The notes beneath the pieces are model-generated. The model had not been told where the DNA came from. It did no database searches and saw only the letters and a program-made list of their open reading frames with translations. The position numbers and the translations under genes are program-made. Positions 6,769 to 16,284 of a DNA stretch of 16,284 nucleotides are shown one piece after another. The DNA comes from Verrucomicrobiota bacterium (GTDB lineage: Bacteria > Verrucomicrobiota > Verrucomicrobiia > Limisphaerales > UBA1096). Location of the stretch: NCBI GenBank assembly GCA_003972865.1, contig QOAX01000215.1, positions 1 to 16,284 of the forward strand, written 5' to 3'. The first letter of the stretch is position 1, and every line of letters starts with the position of its first letter.

Positions 6769-8691
6769 TCACCAATTCTTGGTTATCCGCCGGCTGCGTG
6801 CCCTGTCTTTTTGGGAGGGGCGGTAGATCAGCGAGCGTTCCTGCTGCTTCAGTGTGTCGAGCAGTTGGCGCACCTGCTCCGGGGTCATCTTGCCATCTGG
6901 CTGCGCCTGGCCGGCATCGGACTGCTCCTGTCCCTGGCTGGGCTGGGGTTGCTCCTTTTTGTCCTCGCCATTTGAGCTGTTCTGTTTTTGTTCTTCCTCC
7001 TTTTTCTCCTTCTGCTGCTCCTGCTCCTTATTCTTGTCGTCGTCTTGCTGCTGCTGTTTTTGGTTTTGCTCCTGCTCCTCTTTTTTTTGCTCGTCTGATT
7101 TTTGTTGCTGCGGATCTTTTTTCTGCTCGTTTTTTTCCTGGTTTTTGTTGTCCTGCTTGTTGTCGCTCTGCTGCTGTTGCTGCTGCTGTTGTTTCAGTTG
7201 CTCGAGTCGTTTTTTGACGACGTCAGTGTTGAACCGGGCGTCCTCGTCGTCGGTGTTGTCCTCTAGGAGCTTGAGCGCACCCTCGTATTTTGCCAGGGCG
7301 TCGATCCACTGTTTGGCCTTGTCGTCCGGGTTGTCGGTGGTTTCACCCAGCCGAAACATCGCGTTGCCAAGGTTGTAAAACGCCCGCTGCTGGAGGGGGA
7401 GCGGGGCCTCGGGCGAGGCGAGGGTCGAGTTGAAATGGTTCCGGGCCTTCTCAAAATCGTCGGCACGATATGCGGCGGTCCCGGCGTTGTAATGCAGCCG
7501 GGCGTCTTCCAACCCGGATTGGCGCTTGGCCAGGCGATTGGCTTCGAGTTGTTCCTCGTAGAGGCGCAGGGCTTTCCCGAAGTCGTCCTGCTCCATCGCC
7601 CGCCGGGCGTCGGCAGGAGTGGCCAAGGTGGCCGGGGCGAGCATTAGCAGGCCAAGCGCGGCCAGGGCAGTGGCCCTGTTTTTGTGCGATTGGCGCCGCC
7701 CCTCCCCGAGGAGCATCTCGCCGAGCAGCAGCAGGATGGCCAGGCCAAGCGGCCACTGGTATCGCTCGATGTAGCGCTTGGTCATCTGGTTCTCGATTCG
7801 GTTTGGCGTCAGGCCGGCCAGGCCCGCCTCGTAGAGCCGCTCCATCGTGTCGGCCCCCTGCAGCGGCAGGTAGAACGCCCCAGTATCGGCGGAGAGTTCG
7901 CGCAGGAGTGGCTCGTTTAGGCGTGACTTGACGACGTTGCCGCTCTCGTCCTTGAGGAACTCTAGCCGGCCGGTCTGCGGGTCGGGCAGCTGGATGAGTT
8001 CCCCCTCGGGCGAGCCAAGGCCGATGGTGAAAATCTTCATGCCGATGTCGTTTGCTTTTTGGGCGGCGTCGCTCACACCGGCCTCGTGGTTCTCGCCGTC
8101 GGTCATCAGCACGAGCACCTTGTGGTTGTCCTCCTCTTTTTCAAACGTCCGCAACGCCTCGCTGACCGCCTCGCTGATGGCGGTGCCGCCCTGCGGGATG
8201 ATGTCGGTGGTGAGGGAGTTGACGTTCTGCACGAAGGCGTTGCGGTCGATCGTCAGCGGGCATTGCAGAAACGCGGTGCCGGAGAAGGCGATCAGGCCAA
8301 GGCGGTCGCGCTTAGCCAGGCGCATCAGGTCGAGCACGGCCAGCTTGGCCCGCTCGAGCCGGTTCGGGGTCTGGTCGGTGGCCAGCATACTGCGCGAGGT
8401 GTCCACGGCAACGAGGATGTCGAGGCTGCGGGTCTCGGTTTTTTGCAGCTCATAACCGCCCTTTGGCCGGGCCAGGGCGATAAAGAGCAGCAGCACGACG
8501 CCGAGCAGCAGGGCCAGCTTGGCCTTGCGCCGGGCCGCGGAGAGACCAAGCGTGAGCTGTTCCACGAGGTTGGCGTGGATGAAGCGCGCCACCCGCTCGC
8601 GCCGCCGCCGCCACGCCCAGCCAAGGAAGAGGCCCAGCAGCGGCACGACCAGCGCCGCCAGCCACAAAATCTGGGAATGTTCAAAATGCAT
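6769..8691 (-). CDS. BatB-BatC fusion: VWA membrane protein with TPR and Gln/Lys/Glu-rich tail
   Basis: The product is 640 residues. The start at 8691 is chosen over an in-frame ATG 69 bp upstream because it has a GGAG 4 nt before it and opens directly into a membrane segment. Segments are about 8-26 and 58-74, then a VWA domain (about 88-290) with an intact MIDAS: DTSRS (97-101), Thr170 in PQGGT and Asp198 in MTDGE. Another membrane segment (313-329) closes the BatB part. A second hydrophobic stretch (340-357, LGLLMLAPATLATPA) looks like a retained BatC signal sequence. TPR-like helices follow (about 360-475), then a charged Gln-rich linker and a C-terminal BatC-like end (MTPEQVRQLLDTL to the final Lys-Asn-Trp). 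It is the first gene of the minus-strand operon. No BatA, MoxR ATPase or DUF58 gene is present in the window. Confidence 0.87.
   Translation of the reverse strand: MHFEHSQILWLAALVVPLLGLFLGWAWRRRRERVARFIHANLVEQLTLGLSAARRKAKLALLLGVVLLLFIALARPKGGYELQKTETRSLDILVAVDTSRSMLATDQTPNRLERAKLAVLDLMRLAKRDRLGLIAFSGTAFLQCPLTIDRNAFVQNVNSLTTDIIPQGGTAISEAVSEALRTFEKEEDNHKVLVLMTDGENHEAGVSDAAQKANDIGMKIFTIGLGSPEGELIQLPDPQTGRLEFLKDESGNVVKSRLNEPLLRELSADTGAFYLPLQGADTMERLYEAGLAGLTPNRIENQMTKRYIERYQWPLGLAILLLLGEMLLGEGRRQSHKNRATALAALGLLMLAPATLATPADARRAMEQDDFGKALRLYEEQLEANRLAKRQSGLEDARLHYNAGTAAYRADDFEKARNHFNSTLASPEAPLPLQQRAFYNLGNAMFRLGETTDNPDDKAKQWIDALAKYEGALKLLEDNTDDEDARFNTDVVKKRLEQLKQQQQQQQQSDNKQDNKNQEKNEQKKDPQQQKSDEQKKEEQEQNQKQQQQDDDKNKEQEQQKEKKEEEQKQNSSNGEDKKEQPQPSQGQEQSDAGQAQPDGKMTPEQVRQLLDTLKQQERSLIYRPSQKDRARSRRITKNW
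6892..7191 (-). repeat. Low-complexity Gln/Lys/Glu/Asp-rich linker of the BatB-BatC fusion
   Basis: On the coding strand this region encodes runs of Gln (eight in a row at residues 501-508) followed by mixed QKE, KKEEQEQ and QQQQDDD tracts up to about residue 600. It is probably a disordered linker between the TPR helices and the conserved C-terminal helix. Simple CAG/CAA-type repeats make it prone to length change. Confidence 0.85.
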
Positions 8692-8892
8692 GAAGCTCCG
8701 TTCCAAAAACGCGCGGGAACCATACTCACGCCGCCGCGCCTCGGCCACGCGAAAATGCACGCCCCTGGCCGGGGCGTCTTCGTTGGCAACTGACTGCCAG
8801 TGCGGCGGTTCCGTTCAAATCTGCCGTCCTTTGTCTTGCAGTTGGACGTCGGGACGGCTTTTCTTCCTGCCGCCGCCATCCGTGGCCGGACG
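8692..8892. promoter_or_regulatory. Divergent intergenic region between the bat operon and alaS
   Basis: About 200 bp separates the two divergent start codons and must hold promoters for both. GGAG at 8696-8699 (minus strand, 4 nt from the bat start) is the clearest Shine-Dalgarno in the window. For the bat side a weak TATGGT is present about 35 nt upstream of the start. I see no convincing -35/-10 pair for alaS. The region also contains the inverted repeat at 8759-8777. Confidence 0.5.
8759..8777. promoter_or_regulatory. 7-bp GC-rich inverted repeat in the divergent region
   Basis: ACGCCCC and GGGGCGT flank a 5-nt centre (TGGCC). There is no T tract on the plus side and only a short TTTT a few bases on in the minus direction. 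It could be an operator or leader hairpin. The function is not established. Confidence 0.35.
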
Positions 8893-11580
<2,688 letters not shown>

Positions 11581-11623
11581 TTTTTACGGGATGGCTGCCT
11601 CTCTTTCATTGACGAGGCCAACG

Positions 11624-11672
11624 GCTTGGCTTGAAACTTGCCCAAGCGGACGGGAGGCCCCGACGTTTTTTT
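11624..11672 (+). terminator. Possible weak terminator or leader structure after alaS
   Basis: Two short hairpins can form: GCTTGG (11624-11629) with CCAAGC (11642-11647), and CGGG (11651-11654) with CCCG (11659-11662). A run of seven T follows at 11666-11672. This could end the alaS transcript. It lies just ahead of the next gene's start, so it could also act as a leader element. The stems are short, hence low confidence. The rest of the 99-bp spacer shows nothing else clear. Confidence 0.35.
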
Positions 11673-11679
11673 GATATTC

Positions 11680-14646
11680 GTGAAGAAAGGAGTTCAGTTC
11701 ATCCGGGGATGCCTGATTGCGTGCGGTGTCTTCGCATCTCAAGGCCAGGTGGCCGCACAAACCATCAAGTCGGTCGCCATCGATTTCCAGATCCTGACCG
11801 AGATCAGGCCGGTGGCGCACCAGCCGGGCACTCTGCTTTACGAGAGCGACACCTTTTCCCTGCAAAACAAATACAACACGGTCACCATCCGCGGGCTTGG
11901 CCTGGATCTGCCGGAGAGCACGTCGGAGGTGACCTGGTCGGTTGAGTTCCTGAACCTAGGCGTCGGGCGTGCAGGCCTGTTGCTGTACGACCCCCCTACC
12001 ATTGGCGCGAGCCACGACGACTTTTGGGAAAAGGTCAACGATGATTGGGAACTCAGGTCGACCGAGGACGGCTCCAACTTTGCCGCGCGGTTGGCTGGGG
12101 TGCCCATAGGCAAGGAGGACGATACAATAATTTACGAAAATGCTGAGACTTCGCTTGGCAAGGTTTACCTTTCCTCAAGGGAGGTCGCGGACACGGTGGT
12201 CTTGGACGGGGACAACAGCGAGTTGACGGCCATTCAGTTCGAGTACTACGCCGCCCTGTCCCCGTTCGGCGCCATACCCGAGGGCAAGGTTCGCATCTAC
12301 CTTAACGACGGCGAGAGCAATGCAACGGCGGAGGTGCCGGTGGATCCCCGGGGCGAGATGGCACTGCAGCCCGGCGGCAAGGTGGTGTACGACAATCCGC
12401 GCGGAGCCAAGGGCGACATCCAATTTGCCAGCGGGGAGATCGGCGACGAGTTCACACTCGACGGCAGCCAGAGGATGATCAACCAGATTCAGTTCGAGTA
12501 TTACGCTGCGTTGAATCCCTTCGAGTCCGGCCAGAAAGGCGTGCTGCGTTTTTACGCCAACAACGGCGTGGTGACGGGGGAGGGCGACCCGAAACAGCCG
12601 GGTGATCTGCTGTTCGAGAGCGACGCCTTTTCGCTTCGGGCCGGGTACAACATGGTCACGGTCAGTGACCTTCGCGTGCGGGTGCCCGGGGAGGTCACGT
12701 CGGTGACGTGGGCCTTTGAGTTCACCGGCCTGACCAACATCGGAAAGGTGGGGTTGCTCCGGCACGACGAACCGGCCAAGGGAGCCAGCGCCGGGACTTT
12801 TTGGCTCAACGCCGGGACGGAAATCGCCTCGGAATGGCAGTTGCAGAACCCCGCCGACGGGCGCGGGAACTTCTCGGCTCGCATCGCCGCGCAGACCCCG
12901 CCGCCCGTGAGTCTGGCCGTCGGCAGCGAGGTTTACGAGATGGGCACCCCGATCGAGGTCACGTTCAGCAATGGCCCCGGGAACCCCAAGGACTGGGTCG
13001 GCATCTACCGGCCGGACATGATCCCCGGCTCTGCCGCGGCGCCCGCCTGGGCCTACGTGAACGGCTCCAAGACAGCGGGACAGAGCCGCACCGATGGGAC
13101 GCTGGTGTTCGATGACGCTTTGTCGCCCGGCAACTACGTGGCGCGGCTTTTCGAGAACGACGCCTACAAGCAACTGGCCAGCGCGGTCTTCTCCATCGCG
13201 GAGCCTCCTGGCGTCACCATCGGCAGCGAGGCGTACCTGCCGGGTCAGCCCATCACGATTCACTTTGCCAACGGCCCCGGCAACCCCAAGGACTGGATTG
13301 CGGTTTACCGGCCGGACATGATTCCCGCCAAGGTACCCAGCCTGTTGTGGGCGTTTGTCAACGGGACACAGACCGCCGGCGAGGGGCACGCGGCCGGTTC
13401 CGTCACGTTTGCTGCTGGTCTGCCGGCCGGTGCGTATGTCGCACGGTACCTCGAAAATGACGGCTACAACCAGTTAGCCGAGGTGTCGTTCAGCGTGACG
13501 GACAACGCAGCGCCGGTGATCACGCTGAAAGGGCAGAAGAGCCTCACGATCCAGGTCGGGGAGACTTACGAGGACGCCGGGGCGACGGCGCACGACAACG
13601 CGGACGGGGACATCAGCAGTTTGATCGGAGTCACCGGAATGATCATCACAGGCACACCGGGCGTTTACACGATCACGTTTAATGTGAAGGACAAGAGCGG
13701 CAACGCCGCCGCGACGGTGGCCCGGACGGTCACGGTGGTGGACGGGGTTCCGCCGGTGATCACGCTGAACGGGCCGCAGAGTGTCACGATCCGCGTCGGG
13801 GAAACCTACGAGGATGCCGGAGCGACGGCGCAAGACAGCGTGGATGGTGACATCACCCAGTCGATCCAGACCACGGGAGCCGTCGATCCCGTCAAACCGG
13901 GCGTTTACACACTCACATTCAATGTGAAGGACATGAGCGGCAACGCCGCCGAGACGGTGGTCCGGACGGTCACGGTGGTGGACGAAGTTGCACCGGTGAT
14001 CACGTTGAAGGGAGAGCAGAGTGTCACGATCAAGGTTGGTGAAAACTATGAGGATGCCGGGGCGACGGCGCACGACGATGTGGATGGTGACATCACGCAG
14101 TCGATTGAGATCACCGGGATAATCATCACAGGCACTCCCAGCGTTTACACACTCACATTCAATGTGAAGGACAAGAGCGGGAATGCTGCCGCCTCTGTGG
14201 TGAGGACGGTCAGGGTCACGGTGGTGGACGAGGTTGCACCGGTGATCACGTTGAAGGGAGAGCAGAGTGTCACGATCAAGGTTGGTGAAAACTATGAGGA
14301 TGCCGGGGCGACGGCGCACGACGACGTGGATGGTGACATCAGTAAGTCGATCGAAATCACCGGGATGATCATCACAGGCACACCGGGCGTTTACACGATC
14401 ACGTTTAATGTGAAGGACAAGAGCGGCAACGCCGCCGTCCCCGTGGTGAGGACCATTCAGGTCGTCAAGCCCGGTCCGCCGGCGCTGGGCATTGCCCGCA
14501 ATGCGGACGGCACCCTCACGATCACGTTCGAGGGCGAACTCCAAACCGCTCCCGGCGTGAATGCCCCGTGGCAGGCGGTCGCCTTGGAAAGCCCGGCGGT
14601 GCTGCCGGCCGAAAAGGCCGCCGCGTTTTTCCGCGCGAAGCGCTGA
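11680..14646 (+). CDS. Large exported Ig-repeat protein with a verrucomicrobial-type C-terminal tail
   Basis: About 988 residues from a GTG start (MKKGVQFIRGCLIACGVFASQ), chosen because it opens a signal peptide ending near VAAQ. In-frame TTGs at 11671 and 11638 are alternatives. Modules in order: A1 (about 11821-12110, PGTLLYESDTFSL and AGLLLYDPP), B1 (12118-12320) and B2 (12379-12570), each with IQFEYYAAL, A2 (12595-12893, GDLLFESDAFSL), two Ig-like units (12905-13500, each with NGPGNPKDW and IYRPDMIP), and four DUF5011-type Ig units (13501-14466, each with YEDAGATA and the VKD-SGNAA motif). The C-terminal 60 residues (LTITFEGELQTAPGV to AAAFFRAKR) resemble a tail common on exported verrucomicrobial proteins. 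It is probably a surface or secreted adhesin or scaffold. No catalytic domain is seen. Confidence 0.85.
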   Translation: MKKGVQFIRGCLIACGVFASQGQVAAQTIKSVAIDFQILTEIRPVAHQPGTLLYESDTFSLQNKYNTVTIRGLGLDLPESTSEVTWSVEFLNLGVGRAGLLLYDPPTIGASHDDFWEKVNDDWELRSTEDGSNFAARLAGVPIGKEDDTIIYENAETSLGKVYLSSREVADTVVLDGDNSELTAIQFEYYAALSPFGAIPEGKVRIYLNDGESNATAEVPVDPRGEMALQPGGKVVYDNPRGAKGDIQFASGEIGDEFTLDGSQRMINQIQFEYYAALNPFESGQKGVLRFYANNGVVTGEGDPKQPGDLLFESDAFSLRAGYNMVTVSDLRVRVPGEVTSVTWAFEFTGLTNIGKVGLLRHDEPAKGASAGTFWLNAGTEIASEWQLQNPADGRGNFSARIAAQTPPPVSLAVGSEVYEMGTPIEVTFSNGPGNPKDWVGIYRPDMIPGSAAAPAWAYVNGSKTAGQSRTDGTLVFDDALSPGNYVARLFENDAYKQLASAVFSIAEPPGVTIGSEAYLPGQPITIHFANGPGNPKDWIAVYRPDMIPAKVPSLLWAFVNGTQTAGEGHAAGSVTFAAGLPAGAYVARYLENDGYNQLAEVSFSVTDNAAPVITLKGQKSLTIQVGETYEDAGATAHDNADGDISSLIGVTGMIITGTPGVYTITFNVKDKSGNAAATVARTVTVVDGVPPVITLNGPQSVTIRVGETYEDAGATAQDSVDGDITQSIQTTGAVDPVKPGVYTLTFNVKDMSGNAAETVVRTVTVVDEVAPVITLKGEQSVTIKVGENYEDAGATAHDDVDGDITQSIEITGIIITGTPSVYTLTFNVKDKSGNAAASVVRTVRVTVVDEVAPVITLKGEQSVTIKVGENYEDAGATAHDDVDGDISKSIEITGMIITGTPGVYTITFNVKDKSGNAAVPVVRTIQVVKPGPPALGIARNADGTLTITFEGELQTAPGVNAPWQAVALESPAVLPAEKAAAFFRAKR
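12905..13500 (+). repeat. Two tandem Ig-like units of about 95 residues
   Basis: Unit 1 (about 12905-13197) and unit 2 (about 13213-13500) share NGPGNPKDW, YRPDMIP, the W-A-(Y/F)-VNG motif and a final YVAR-LENDGYNQLA pattern. They are diverged at the DNA level, so this is an older duplication than the four units that follow. Confidence 0.85.
13501..14466 (+). repeat. Four tandem DUF5011-type Ig units (80-82 codons each)
   Basis: Units start near 13501, 13741, 13981 and 14227. Unit 3 is 6 bp longer than the others because of an extra Arg-Val pair in the linker before unit 4. Units 3 and 4 share a 92-bp identical stretch (13987-14078 and 14233-14324). Units 1 and 4 share a 73-bp identical stretch in their second halves (13639-13711 and 14365-14437). 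Confidence 0.9.
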
Positions 14647-14682
14647 GCCCCGAGTGACCCCTGCGTTTTCCGGGCTAACACG

Positions 14683-15150
14683 ATGAGTACCTTGCCGGGC
14701 AAGCCAAAGATCAATCCATGGGTTTGGGTGGCGGCATGGATGGGCGTCATTTTCTTTTTCTCGACCGACCTGTTTTCCGGCGCGCAAACCTCGCGCATCA
14801 TCGGGCCGATCCTGAGATGGTTCGTGCCGGACATTTCCGATGATTCCATCGCCACCGTCCAGCTTGTCGCCCGCAAAATCGCGCACTTGGTCGAGTATGC
14901 AATTCTGTCGATCCTGGCCTGCCGTGCCTTGGCCAAGCGCGACAAGATGCGCCCGCTGCCGTTGGCTGCGCTTGGCCAAGCGGTGCTGATTGCGGTGGTG
15001 TACGCCGCACTCGACGAGTGGCACCAGTCGTGGACGGCCGAGCGCTTCGCTTCGCCGCTCGACGTGGCTATCGACTCCACCGGCGCGACCGTCGGCGCTG
15101 CGTTTTTCGCTTGGCGCACACGCCGCAAAAAAGGGACAACCAGCTCATGA
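14683..15150 (+). CDS. VanZ-like membrane protein
   Basis: The product is 155 residues with about four membrane segments (near 12-27, 60-82, 95-112 and 128-145). VanZ-family signatures are visible: FFFSTD (24-29), the basic ARKIAHLVEY (63-72), DEWHQ (111-115), then R121 and SPLDVAIDSTGATVG (124-138). VanZ gives low-level teicoplanin resistance in enterococci, but most family members are of unknown function, so no resistance role is claimed here. No Shine-Dalgarno is seen before the ATG. The 36-bp gap from the Ig-repeat gene holds no clear terminator. Its stop overlaps the comEC start (ATGA), so the two are probably coupled. Confidence 0.85.
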   Translation: MSTLPGKPKINPWVWVAAWMGVIFFFSTDLFSGAQTSRIIGPILRWFVPDISDDSIATVQLVARKIAHLVEYAILSILACRALAKRDKMRPLPLAALGQAVLIAVVYAALDEWHQSWTAERFASPLDVAIDSTGATVGAAFFAWRTRRKKGTTSS

Positions 15151-16284
15151 AACGCCCGATGGTCTGGGCGGTGGTGCCGTACATTCTCGGCATCGCCGTG
15201 GCCAATGCCGGGTGGCTGCCGATTTGGCATCTTCTCGCCGCCTGCGTCGCCCTGTCGGCGTTGGCCGCCGTGTCGAAGACGTCGCGATCGCTCGTGTCGC
15301 TGCCCTTGCTCTTTGGCCTTGGCTTGGGCAACCAGTCGTACCACCTCAACCGACTCCCGGCGGACGACCTCCGAAACCAACTCGGCGACGGGCAGCAGAT
15401 CGTCACCCTGACCGGCCGCTTGGCCACCACACCGGAGCATCGTGTCAGCGAGATCTACGGGAAGGACTATTGGCGCTCGATGGTGGAACTCGCCGTAAAC
15501 GAGATCGAGACAGACACCGGCCGCTCGGCTGCAAGCGGCACGGTGCACGTCTCCGCGCCGTTCCGTCTGGCCAAGCGCTACTATGCCGGACGGCAGGTGA
15601 GCGTTTCCGGAGTCATCAAACGCCCGCCGGTCGCTGCGGCCGATGGTATGTTTTCCTATCGCGACTACCTCGCCCGGCACGGCATCCACTTTCAGCTTCG
15701 CACCAAGACGCCGAGGGATTGGAGGCTCTTAGACGAGGCCAAGCCGCCCGCGCCTCCGCTGTCCGTCCGCTTTCAGCGTTGGGCGCGGGACACTTTGGCC
15801 AAGCCGCTCGGTGGGGAGGATGATGTCGTCCGTCTGCTTTGGGCAATGACACTTGGCTGGCGCACGTCACTCAACGGCGAAGTGGCCAAGCCGTTCATGT
15901 ACTCGGGCACGATGCACATTTTTGCTATCAGTGGACTTCATATCGCGATGATCGCCGCGATTCTCGTCCAGTTGATGCGAATAGCCCGGTTGCCCCGTGT
16001 CGCGTGCGGCTTGCTATTGATTCCGATGCTTTGGTTTTACGTGGCGGCGACCGGCTGGCAGGCATCCGCTGTGCGTTCGTCGGTCATGGTGACCATCGTG
16101 GCGATGGGCTGGATTCTCAAGCGCCCCGGCGACTTGGTCAACTCACTCGCCGCTGCTGCTGTGCTGATTCTGCTTTGGGAGCCGCAACAATTGTTCATGA
16201 CGGGCTTTCAGCTTTCGTTTTGTGTCGTGTTTTCTATCGCGATGCTTGCCCTGCCGCTGCAGGAGCGGATTCAAAACCGGCTGC
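15147..16284 (+). CDS. comEC: ComEC/Rec2 DNA-uptake channel protein (3' partial)
   Basis: The frame opens at ATG 15147, overlapping the VanZ-like stop by 4 bp (a GGGA lies about 10 nt upstream). It stays open to the window end, giving 379 visible residues. N-terminal hydrophobic segments (about 5-60) lead into a DUF4131-type region (about 65-190), with VTLTGRLATTPEHR (86-99) and GMFSYRDYLARHGIHF (167-182). The competence channel domain begins near 225, with MTLGWRTSLN (234-243) and the hallmark SGTMHIFAISGLHIAMI (253-269), then WQASAVRSSVM (304-314). ComEC carries single-stranded DNA across the inner membrane during natural transformation. Whether the C-terminal metallo-beta-lactamase-like domain is present cannot be seen. 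Confidence 0.93.
   Translation, partial: MKRPMVWAVVPYILGIAVANAGWLPIWHLLAACVALSALAAVSKTSRSLVSLPLLFGLGLGNQSYHLNRLPADDLRNQLGDGQQIVTLTGRLATTPEHRVSEIYGKDYWRSMVELAVNEIETDTGRSAASGTVHVSAPFRLAKRYYAGRQVSVSGVIKRPPVAAADGMFSYRDYLARHGIHFQLRTKTPRDWRLLDEAKPPAPPLSVRFQRWARDTLAKPLGGEDDVVRLLWAMTLGWRTSLNGEVAKPFMYSGTMHIFAISGLHIAMIAAILVQLMRIARLPRVACGLLLIPMLWFYVAATGWQASAVRSSVMVTIVAMGWILKRPGDLVNSLAAAAVLILLWEPQQLFMTGFQLSFCVVFSIAMLALPLQERIQNRL

Noticed and set aside
8803..8828. tRNA T-arm-like sequence (GGTTCCGTTCAAATCTGCC)
   Set aside because: No matching acceptor stem, D-arm or anticodon arm can be built from the 75 bases upstream.
8800..8892. Upstream in-frame ATG extending alaS by 31 residues
   Set aside because: The extension has no AlaS similarity. 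The start at 8893 gives the usual N-terminus.
13501..14466. Regular repeats reminiscent of a CRISPR or satellite array
   Set aside because: The period is 240-246 bp, the reading frame is kept throughout, and the units encode Ig domains.
12175..15024. Long minus-strand open frames (12175-13389 and 13474-15024)
   Set aside because: They mirror the Ig repeats on the plus strand and show the repeats only as shadow translations. There is no start context or domain.
14990..15823. Open frame overlapping the VanZ-like gene and comEC in another frame
   Set aside because: The composition is Arg/Pro-rich and it crosses two real genes. The comEC frame in the same stretch carries the DUF4131 and channel motifs.

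Overview
The window is GC-rich (above 60% by eye) and densely coding. It looks like a member of the Verrucomicrobiota, probably marine or aquatic. This is inferred from protein style, not from a marker gene. The signs are a secreted CotH-like protein with lamin-tail and chitobiase-type domains, small secreted EF-hand proteins, a large Ig-repeat surface protein with a C-terminal ITFEGELQTA...FFRAKR tail of the kind I associate with verrucomicrobial exported proteins, and few recognisable Shine-Dalgarno sites.

Layout. (1) Positions 2-910: 3' part of an Arg/Ser/Gly-rich repeat protein with one EF-hand, closed by a strong intrinsic terminator (939-966). (2) Positions 1028-4239, plus strand: a CotH-like protein followed by a four-EF-hand exported protein, joined by a 4-bp ATGA overlap. 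(3) Positions 4255-8691, minus strand: a bat (aerotolerance) operon made of a BatB-BatC fusion, BatD and BatE, tightly packed. (4) Positions 8893-11580, plus strand: alaS, divergent from the bat operon. (5) Positions 11680-14646: an exported multi-domain Ig-like protein of about 988 residues. (6) Positions 14683-16284: a VanZ-like membrane protein coupled by an ATGA overlap to the 5' part of comEC, which runs off the window end.

How the parts fit. The bat genes would form one envelope-spanning complex: VWA plus TPR, a large exported beta-domain protein, and TPR plus SH3. The CotH and EF-hand genes look like one secreted unit. The nearby basic RS/RGG-rich protein resembles in composition the substrates of Bacillus CotH kinase, which suggests a secreted-kinase/substrate locus as a hypothesis. 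ComEC is the inner-membrane DNA-uptake channel.

The most striking non-gene signal is the palindrome CTTGGCCAAG. The full 10-mer occurs nine times and its TTGGCCAA core thirteen times, against roughly 0.02 and 0.2 expected by my rough composition estimate. All copies lie inside genes and are read as Leu-Ala-Lys or Leu-Gly-Gln. It behaves like a highly iterated palindrome (compare HIP1 of cyanobacteria) and may be an undescribed genome-wide element of this lineage.
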